Positions 6,765 through 12,193 of a stretch of DNA of 12,193 nucleotides are shown here, piece by piece. Within the stretch, counting starts at the first letter, position 1; each line of letters begins with the position of its first letter. The notes under the pieces are model-generated. The model was not told the origin of the DNA. It saw only the letters and a program-made list of their open reading frames with translations, and did not search any database. Origin of the DNA: Thermacetogenium sp. UBA4966 (GTDB lineage Bacteria > Bacillota > DSM-12270 > Thermacetogeniales > Thermacetogeniaceae); the NCBI GenBank assembly GCA_002397275.1, contig DHAA01000072.1, positions 2,490-14,682 on the forward strand. The letters run 5' to 3'. The position numbers were made by a program, and so were the translations under genes.

Positions 6765-6848
6765 GTCCCTCCGTGACACAACTTCAAATAAAGCTGTGAG
6801 TTTTCTCTTGGTCACAGACCAGCTATACTGCGGAACCCTAGAAAACTT
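6750..6848 (-). ncRNA. Guanidine-I riboswitch (ykkC class) aptamer
   Basis: Reading the - strand, the leader carries the conserved blocks of this class in order: CTAGGGTTCCGC (from about 6842), then CTGGTC, then ACGGAGGGACAAAAGCCTGGGAGGT (two overlapping conserved blocks, ending near 6751). These are hallmark ykkC motifs, recognised from memory of the consensus. The ligand is guanidinium, which fits the SMR exporter immediately downstream. Boundaries are approximate to about 5 bases. Confidence 0.93.
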
Positions 6849-6898
6849 TCTCATTTTATTTTATTTTGTATGACCATATCCGCTTTCAAATCAAAAAT

Positions 6899-6927
6899 AT
6901 TATACGCTCTTTTGATAAATAAGTCTA
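6899..6927 (-). promoter_or_regulatory. Promoter of the riboswitch-sugE transcript
   Basis: On the - strand the -35 TAGACT (6927-6922) and a perfect -10 TATAAT (6904-6899) are separated by 17 bases. Transcription would start near 6892, about 45 bases before the aptamer. A second, weaker pair, TTGATT (6894-6889) and TACAAA (6870-6865) with an 18-base spacer, lies just downstream. Confidence 0.6.
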
Positions 6928-6964
6928 GCGCGCGATCACTCACTTCAACAAATTTACGTGCGGG

Positions 6965-9900
6965 TTAATTATCAAAAAGGCTAAGCTGCTTAAACATAGA
7001 AGCTTGTTTATGCGCAAAAGCATTATCTTCTACAAGAGGTCCTCTGGGGATGTCTGCAAGAAAAGGAGACGGAGCATGGGAGGTGAGAAGGATGAGTTCA
7101 TCCCGGGCCCTTGTCATGCCTACATAAAAAAGCCGTCTCTCTTCATCAAGATCACGATTACCGCTTCTGTTTGTGAAAGGGATCACATCATCCGTTACGC
7201 CGCACAGGAATACGACAGGAAATTCAAGGCCCTTTGCCCCATGCAGAGTCATGAGAGAAACCGCGTCCGCAGAATATCTTTTGCCGCCGCTGCGCAACAC
7301 ATCGCTCTCACGCCCCAGTATGAGGTTATGAAGAAGGTCGGACATCTTATCATACATAACGGAAGTATTGAAAAGCATCTCCATGCACTCCAGCCCCGGC
7401 AGGGCGTTGTCGTTTATCCAGGACTCAATCAACTTACACGGTTTTTCCTTGCGGACTAGGGGTTCATATTTGTCGAGCAGTTCTATCAGCGATTGGAAGC
7501 CGCCCGAGCCGGAAGGGGGCTGGAAGCGTTTCAAAACGCCGTCAAGCGCTGAGATGGATTTCTCGGCTGCCAGATAGCTTTCCATGATCTCCAGCACAAG
7601 CTCCGTCCGACGGCTGCATCTATCTTGCAAGCATACCCGCAAGGAAACGGTATCCTCCGGATTGAGCAAAAATCGGAAAAAAGCGACTGTCCTGCGGATT
7701 TCTTGAGCGGAAAGAAATTTGTCACGCCCGGCGACCACATAAGGAACGCCCTCTTTAAGAAGGCACTGCTCCAGGATTGCTGCCTGGCGGTTGGTTCGAT
7801 ACAAGACGGCGAAGTCGGTAAAACCCCTGAGATGTCCTGTGCCGGTTTTCTTAACGCTTAAAACAGGCGCCTGCACGTCAAGCATATCGATGCCGCCCAC
7901 CATACGGTTAATCTCCTTAGCCACGAACAGCGCCTCTGAAAACGCATCATCAGTATGCAAAAGGCGCACTTGAGGGCCGCTTTCTTTTATTGCTTCCAGG
8001 GCGAGAGCCTGCCCCGCGGCGCTTTTCTTGGAGATGACGGATGTGGCGCATTGAATAATTTCCGGTGTTGAGCGGTAATTCCGGATCAGGTTAATCCGCC
8101 GCACAGAGGGATAGTCCACAAAAAAACGTTCAAAACAGCGGGAATCCGATCCCCTGAAGCCATAGATAGATTGATCAGGATCGCCGATCACAAAAATCCC
8201 GGCATTGTTGCTGCTCCACTCTCTGATCAGGTGATATTGAACGGCGTTGATATCCTGAAATTCGTCCACAAGAAGATGGGAAAAAGAATCTGAAGGGCGC
8301 TTACAAGATTCCAGCGCTCTCAGGAGAATATCGTCGTAGTCCAAAACGCCATACCGCGCCAGCTGCTTGTTATATAAATCGTATACTTCAGAGGGGACAT
8401 TCATCTTTCCCTCCGCAGAGGGGGTTCCGCTTTTGAGTAAAGAAATCCCTCTCAGGACATCCCTGGCCGAAGCTTTCAAAGAAAGACCCTTCAAAATATC
8501 CTTGACAATAGAGAGCGCATCCGCTTCATCAATCACCGCAATATCGTTTTTACCCTCTAGATTTGATAAAATCTGCAGGCATATGGAGTGAAAAGTACCT
8601 ATCGTCATAGCCCTCATGGTCCGCTTGTCCCCAAAATGCTTTTCCAGGCGGGAGCGCATTTCTCCCGCAGCCTTGTTGGTAAAGGTTACGGCAGTTATTT
8701 GAGAAGGGGGCACGCCGCATTCTTCGATAAGATAGGAGATACGGCTGACGAGCGTTCTTGTTTTGCCCGTTCCGGGACCGGCGATCACCGCGACGGCGGG
8801 CTCAGAAGCGGAAACGGCTTGCCACTGCTCTTTGTTTAATCCGTAAGGAATATCTTCAGACACTTTTTGGGCGGGGCCAACGTATTTGTCCTGCAGACCG
8901 CTATCCGCCACAACAGGAATCGGAACGGGTTTACGCTCCGGAATTTTTCGAGCTCGTTTCTCTTTAGGGATGGATTGCTTTTGATTCCCCTGCTTGGGGA
9001 GAAAGCAGAGTTGCCCGGAAAGCAGGGCGATTTCACTTTTGTCCACGACTTTGATTTTACCGTATTCTCCATCGTATCCGGGCTGTATTTCCACTTTGCC
9101 GCAGCGAAGCCTGCGGATGCCTTCCGCGATCAGAGCTCCCGCCTTATGCTCTATATCCTCGAGGGGGGCCTCCCGCAGGATAAAAAGCTCCGCTCCCAGG
9201 TCGCGCAGCAATTGGCCGTATTTTTCCTTTACCCTTTTGCTTGCAGTGGTCATCCCCAGCGAAGAGGCGACAACTTCCTGAAGGGGAACGAGGCTTTCAA
9301 AGCGCTTTGCATTAGGAAGAACAAAGCCCTCGCCGCGGTCCGCCAGCTCCTCCACCCGGTGCAGCACGCCGACGGTAATCTTGCCGCCGCATACCGGACA
9401 TACGCCCGAGGCGGCTCTGGTATCCTCAGGCTTCATGCATACCTTGCAGGCCCGGTGACCGTCGTAGTGGTATTTTCCTTCCTCAGGGAAAAACTCGATT
9501 GTTCCGCAAAACTCCCCGCTGTGCCGGTTCTGAAGTGCCCGTGATATATGCCTGTAAGAAAGATCGGTATCAAAAAGGTTCGCTTCTCTGGCAAGCTTCG
9601 ACGGGGAATGAGCATCGGAGTTGGAGACCAGCGCAAACTTGTCCAGCGCGGAGAGACGCCAGTTCATAGTTGGATCCGAGGAAAGCCCAGTTTCCAGCGC
9701 ATAGATATGGCCTGCCAGATCTTCAAAGCAATCCGTGATATCGTCAAACCCTGAATAGGCTCCAAACAGAGAGAAATGAGGAGTCCAGATATGGGCAGGG
9801 ATGAATATAGCCTCCGGGCACACATCGAGGGTTATTTCCAGAAGATCCCTGCTATCAAGGCCTAAAATCGGCCTGCCGTCTGAATGCAGATTCCCAATTG

Positions 9901-10270
9901 CTTCAAGACGGTGTGAAAGAGCTTCGGCGTCCTCAATACTGGGGAGAAGGATGAGGTTATGGATCTTTCGCACTTTTCCGTTCTTCTTATAGATAGAACT
10001 GATTTCGCCGGAAAGGATAAAGCGGGGTTTAAAATCAGTACCTGCGATATCACTCTCTTGATGAAGCTCTTCTTTCAGCATATAGAGCCCTTCCTCCGCA
10101 GGGACAAGCGTTTCCTTTAGTTTCTCACGCCAGGCCGGATGGGTGAAATCTCCGGTCCCAATCAGATCAAGCCCTTTTCGCCGCGCCCACAGCTCAAGAA
10201 TCTCCGGTATGCATTCTTTACTTGTCGCTCTTGAATATTTTGAATGAATATGGAAATCAGCAATAAACAT
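6965..10270 (-). CDS. EndoQ-like PHP nuclease / UvrD-type helicase fusion
   Basis: The protein has 1101 residues in one chain. Residues 1-about 400 are an EndoQ-like PHP domain: DFHIHSKYSRAT (metal ligands H7 and H9), GTGDFTHP (about 38-45), SGEISSIYKK (about 87-96), SNSDAHSP (about 216-223), and a zinc finger C275/C278/C291/C294 followed by GVLHRVEELADR. EndoQ cuts DNA 5' of deaminated bases such as hypoxanthine and uracil. Residues about 474-1085 are a superfamily 1A helicase: Q-motif LNKEQ, Walker A GPGTGKT (498-504), TFTNKAAGEM, VDEFQD (668-673), GDPDQSIYGFRGSD, RNYRS, LHGAKGLEFPVVF (1009-1021), VGMTRARDE (1050-1058). The C-terminus has QLSLF at 1095-1099, matching the sliding-clamp-binding consensus. 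All helicase motifs are present, so ATPase activity is expected. The start ATG 10270 has only AGGTG as ribosome site. It is probably transcribed alone. Confidence 0.93.
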   Translation of the reverse strand: MFIADFHIHSKYSRATSKECIPEILELWARRKGLDLIGTGDFTHPAWREKLKETLVPAEEGLYMLKEELHQESDIAGTDFKPRFILSGEISSIYKKNGKVRKIHNLILLPSIEDAEALSHRLEAIGNLHSDGRPILGLDSRDLLEITLDVCPEAIFIPAHIWTPHFSLFGAYSGFDDITDCFEDLAGHIYALETGLSSDPTMNWRLSALDKFALVSNSDAHSPSKLAREANLFDTDLSYRHISRALQNRHSGEFCGTIEFFPEEGKYHYDGHRACKVCMKPEDTRAASGVCPVCGGKITVGVLHRVEELADRGEGFVLPNAKRFESLVPLQEVVASSLGMTTASKRVKEKYGQLLRDLGAELFILREAPLEDIEHKAGALIAEGIRRLRCGKVEIQPGYDGEYGKIKVVDKSEIALLSGQLCFLPKQGNQKQSIPKEKRARKIPERKPVPIPVVADSGLQDKYVGPAQKVSEDIPYGLNKEQWQAVSASEPAVAVIAGPGTGKTRTLVSRISYLIEECGVPPSQITAVTFTNKAAGEMRSRLEKHFGDKRTMRAMTIGTFHSICLQILSNLEGKNDIAVIDEADALSIVKDILKGLSLKASARDVLRGISLLKSGTPSAEGKMNVPSEVYDLYNKQLARYGVLDYDDILLRALESCKRPSDSFSHLLVDEFQDINAVQYHLIREWSSNNAGIFVIGDPDQSIYGFRGSDSRCFERFFVDYPSVRRINLIRNYRSTPEIIQCATSVISKKSAAGQALALEAIKESGPQVRLLHTDDAFSEALFVAKEINRMVGGIDMLDVQAPVLSVKKTGTGHLRGFTDFAVLYRTNRQAAILEQCLLKEGVPYVVAGRDKFLSAQEIRRTVAFFRFLLNPEDTVSLRVCLQDRCSRRTELVLEIMESYLAAEKSISALDGVLKRFQPPSGSGGFQSLIELLDKYEPLVRKEKPCKLIESWINDNALPGLECMEMLFNTSVMYDKMSDLLHNLILGRESDVLRSGGKRYSADAVSLMTLHGAKGLEFPVVFLCGVTDDVIPFTNRSGNRDLDEERRLFYVGMTRARDELILLTSHAPSPFLADIPRGPLVEDNAFAHKQASMFKQLSLFDN

Positions 10271-10419
10271 ATCTGCACCTGCGTTTTTTTAATAACTTCG
10301 CTTAATTATACTATAAGATCCATTTTAACTCCTGCCCAAATCTGAGCAATTTTTTGCGGATTGGATTATTAATAAGACAGTTGTATATCAGTAGATACCG
10401 CCCCGGTGTTTTATGGGAA

Positions 10420-11283
10420 CTAAGTGCGATAACCGGACTTTTTGCTTTTATGCTTATAAATGATACCCAGCGTATTGGGACCGCAGTGATTTGCCACCGT
10501 ACACCCTGTGGTCGTTTCTATGATTTCTTCAAATCTGGCGTCATGGCAAAGCAGCTCCTTTACCATATCGACTGTTTGCTTGGAACACATGGGATGTGTG
10601 ATAAAGACCCGGCTGTAATCAATATCCTCTTCATTGCGCAGTCTGTCCTTGACGTAGTGCTCCAAGCTGCGTTCAAAGCTGCCCCTGTATTTTTTGCCAA
10701 CCGTCATTCTCCCGCCGATAACCTCAATACACGGCTTTATCTGCAGCATCTTTGCGCCAAACATCTCCAATCCCGAACAGCGCCCGCCTTTATATAGATA
10801 ATCAAGACGGTCGATGACAAAGCTGACATCCACTTTGGGAATAAGCGCCTCCAGGCTGCGGCATATATCCTCCGCCCCTGCTCCGGCTCCGGTCATGCGG
10901 GCGGCTTCACAAGCCACATAGCCGCTTCCCGAGGAAAGATTCTGCGAGTCAATCACATATACATTCTTGAATTTTTCCGCCGCCAGGGTTGCGTTTTGAT
11001 AGCACGAAGAAAAACAGGAGCCGATACAGATATGAATCACCGCCTCGTATTTCAGGGAAAGCTCCTCAAAAAAGCATTCATAATCATATGTATTTATGGC
11101 CGCGGTTTTGCATGATTTTCCTTCCCTGTCCACATATCTGAATATATCCGCAGCTGTGACGTCCACACCATCCCGAAAGACTTTATCCTCCACAAGAATA
11201 TAGAGAGGCGCCAGCGTGATATCCATGCTGTCTAAAATAGCGGAGGATAGGTCGCAAGTGCTGTCCGCAGTTATTTTGATCAT
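10420..11283 (-). CDS. DegV-family fatty-acid-binding protein
   Basis: This 287-residue protein has the length and order of DegV (FakB-like) proteins, which present bound fatty acids to the FakA kinase in Firmicutes. Seen: N-terminal IKITADSTCDLS (about 2-13), DGVDVT (38-43), SSGSGYVACEAARM, the KGGRCSG loop (165-171), and HCGPNTLGIIY (266-276) near the C-terminus. The canonical TSQPS block is replaced by TAAIN (60-64), and the usual GPGALG by GPNTLG, a combination I associate with clostridial DegV proteins; the changed TSQPS block sits in the lipid pocket, so the ligand may differ. There are 14 cysteines, high for a cytoplasmic protein. The ATG 11283 has AGAGGTG upstream. It lies 74 bases after the TetR gene, likely on the same transcript. 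No fakA gene is in the window. Confidence 0.88.
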   Translation of the reverse strand: MIKITADSTCDLSSAILDSMDITLAPLYILVEDKVFRDGVDVTAADIFRYVDREGKSCKTAAINTYDYECFFEELSLKYEAVIHICIGSCFSSCYQNATLAAEKFKNVYVIDSQNLSSGSGYVACEAARMTGAGAGAEDICRSLEALIPKVDVSFVIDRLDYLYKGGRCSGLEMFGAKMLQIKPCIEVIGGRMTVGKKYRGSFERSLEHYVKDRLRNEEDIDYSRVFITHPMCSKQTVDMVKELLCHDARFEEIIETTTGCTVANHCGPNTLGIIYKHKSKKSGYRT

Positions 11284-11357
11284 ATTTACACCTCTTTTCT
11301 CTTGGTTTATTTCACAACTTGATCGCCTTTTCCAATGCATTTGGCCAGAATACGCAC

Positions 11358-11939
11358 TTAATTCAGTAAGCTTTCCGCCAGATATAAGGATTCGATAGAA
11401 CCGTCCCTGTCGGAGCCAAGTATGATTTGAATCGATGTGCCTAACAAAGCGCCAAGAATTAATTTCACTACGCTTTGGGTGGAATACCCCAGATATCTGC
11501 TGTCGGTTTTTGTATCGATCCCCAGATTCACTTCGATAAGTTCTGTCAAGCGGTGAAACAGTTCGTCCAACTGTTCTCTGAAGGATGGAATCCACAACGC
11601 CTGCGCGGTGAAATCAATAAAAAGCCTAAAAAGCTGGGGATTATCCCTGACCAATTCTTTGAAAAACCCGATGAGAGAGGATAATTTCTGTTTCGCGTCT
11701 GCGGCTGATTCCAGCTTTTCCTCTACTTCTCCTAAATATTGAAGAATCATCATATTGATCACTTCGAGTAATAGCTGCTCCTTGTTCTTGTAGTAATAGG
11801 TCACTTGGCTTAAAGCCACTCCTGCTTCATCGGCTATGTTGCGCATGGATACATTAGCGTACCCTCTTCTGGAAAGACAGTCATACGCTGTGTTAAGAAT
11901 TTTCTCAGCTGGATTTAATTTACCCCTCTCTTGCCGCAT
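11358..11939 (-). CDS. TetR/AcrR-family transcriptional regulator
   Basis: This 193-residue protein has an N-terminal helix-turn-helix (SMRNIADEAGVALSQVTYYY, about residues 31-50, followed by KNKEQLLLEV), the hallmark of TetR proteins, and a helical ligand domain after that. I chose ATG 11939, placed 6 bases after GGGAGGTG; an in-frame GTG at 11948 would overlap that ribosome site and is unlikely. It is divergent from the gene starting near 12176 and lies upstream of the DegV gene. The promoter has a palindrome at the probable start site, so autorepression and control of the divergent gene are likely. The inducer is unknown; the DegV neighbour suggests a lipid link but this is only inference. 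Confidence 0.9.
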   Translation of the reverse strand: MRQERGKLNPAEKILNTAYDCLSRRGYANVSMRNIADEAGVALSQVTYYYKNKEQLLLEVINMMILQYLGEVEEKLESAADAKQKLSSLIGFFKELVRDNPQLFRLFIDFTAQALWIPSFREQLDELFHRLTELIEVNLGIDTKTDSRYLGYSTQSVVKLILGALLGTSIQIILGSDRDGSIESLYLAESLLN

Positions 11940-11963
11940 AGTGCGCACCTCCCATATTATATT

Positions 11964-11977
11964 GTACGTACGTACGT
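11964..11977. promoter_or_regulatory. Palindrome of GTAC/ACGT units, probable TetR operator
   Basis: Three GTAC units form the perfect palindrome GTACGTACGTAC (11964-11975), extending to ACGTACGTACGT (11966-11977). It begins 5 bases downstream of the - strand -10 box, over the expected start site, and lies ahead of the TetR gene. Size and position fit a TetR-family operator; binding is inferred. Confidence 0.6.
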
Positions 11978-11982
11978 CCTAA

Positions 11983-12010
11983 ATTATATCATGGCTTTTG
12001 CCTTTGTCAA
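11983..12010 (-). promoter_or_regulatory. Consensus promoter of the TetR-DegV transcript
   Basis: On the - strand a perfect -35 TTGACA (12010-12005) and a perfect -10 TATAAT (11988-11983) are separated by 16 bases. A second TATAAT lies at 11961-11956 but has no -35 at the right distance. Confidence 0.8.
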
Positions 12011-12175
12011 TCTTGCCGCTTTCTTGACATCCTATCCCCTCGAATTGACATCTCCTTGACCTTTTTTCTGGTATCATTTTCGCTGAACCTGCGAAACGAT
12101 GAAATGGTTTAGAGAAAAGATACAAAACGTATTTAATGAGAAAAATGGTAAAGCTATAGGAAGAGGTGAGGAATT

Positions 12176-12193
12176 GTGAGTTATATCCTATGG
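12176..12193 (+). CDS. Start of a divergent gene (continues beyond window)
   Basis: GTG 12176 is preceded by GAGGTGA (12163-12169) at 6-base spacing, a near-perfect ribosome site, and reads VSYILW to the edge of the window with no stop. Only six codons are visible, so no family can be named. As a gene divergent from a TetR regulator, it is a likely target of that regulator. The upstream region (12024-12077) has TTGAC repeats and a TATCAT box but no pair with normal spacing. Confidence 0.5.

Noticed and set aside
6702..6854. N-terminal extension of the exporter frame
   Set aside because: These codons cover the riboswitch and its terminator; the strong ribosome site places the start at 6701.
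8867..9544. 225-codon + strand frame inside the nuclease-helicase gene
   Set aside because: It is antisense to conserved PHP and linker coding sequence, with low-complexity composition and no family resemblance.
10306..10323. Five-codon leader peptide (MDLIV) on the - strand before the nuclease-helicase, with AGGAG ahead
   Set aside because: Too short to tell from chance, and it overlaps a TATAAT-like box.
11940..11948. GTG start for the TetR gene
   Set aside because: The GTG is part of the GGAGGTG ribosome site serving ATG 11939.

Overview
The window looks like a piece of a Gram-positive, probably clostridial (class Clostridia) chromosome of medium G+C. The reasons are strong AGGAGG-type ribosome binding sites, sigma-A-like promoters, a sortase-like wall anchor, a guanidine-I riboswitch, and protein subtypes common in Clostridia (a DUF4491-like membrane protein, a DegV protein with a GPNTLG tail, a PHP/UvrD fusion). 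The assignment is inferred from family resemblance only; no database search was run.

Layout. Genes on the + strand fill 1-5314: the C-terminal 844 codons of a large multi-domain surface protein; a gene-poor, A+T-rich gap; then a peroxide-stress block of a DUF4491-like membrane protein, a PerR-type Fur-family regulator and a monofunctional haem catalase. A strong promoter with a 12-bp perfect inverted repeat over its -10 lies ahead of this block. Two hairpins at 5373-5475 separate it from a long - strand block. Read in its own direction, that block is: TetR regulator and DegV fatty-acid-binding protein (likely one transcript); a 1101-aa protein joining an EndoQ-like PHP nuclease, a zinc finger and a UvrD-type helicase; a guanidine-I riboswitch with terminator controlling a Gdx/SugE guanidinium exporter; a 5'-truncated EamA-type transporter overlapping the exporter stop by ATGA; and a 44-aa remnant of a [2Fe-2S] subunit of the xanthine dehydrogenase family. 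At the right edge a divergent + strand gene just begins.

How the genes may work together. The PerR-like protein probably represses its own operon and possibly the catalase behind it, a normal peroxide response. The riboswitch, exporter and truncated EamA gene form a guanidine-responsive efflux unit whose second gene appears to have lost its first transmembrane segments when the riboswitch-exporter module came in. The PHP/UvrD protein ends in QLSLF, a good match to the sliding-clamp-binding motif, which suggests a clamp-tethered nuclease-helicase for repair of damaged (deaminated) bases. The TetR gene carries a perfect consensus promoter with a palindrome just downstream of the -10, suggesting autoregulation.

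The most unusual items are the one-chain nuclease-helicase with a clamp motif, the riboswitch-exporter/EamA junction, and the [2Fe-2S] remnant that stops just before its cluster-binding loop. No tRNA, rRNA, CRISPR array or insertion sequence was seen.
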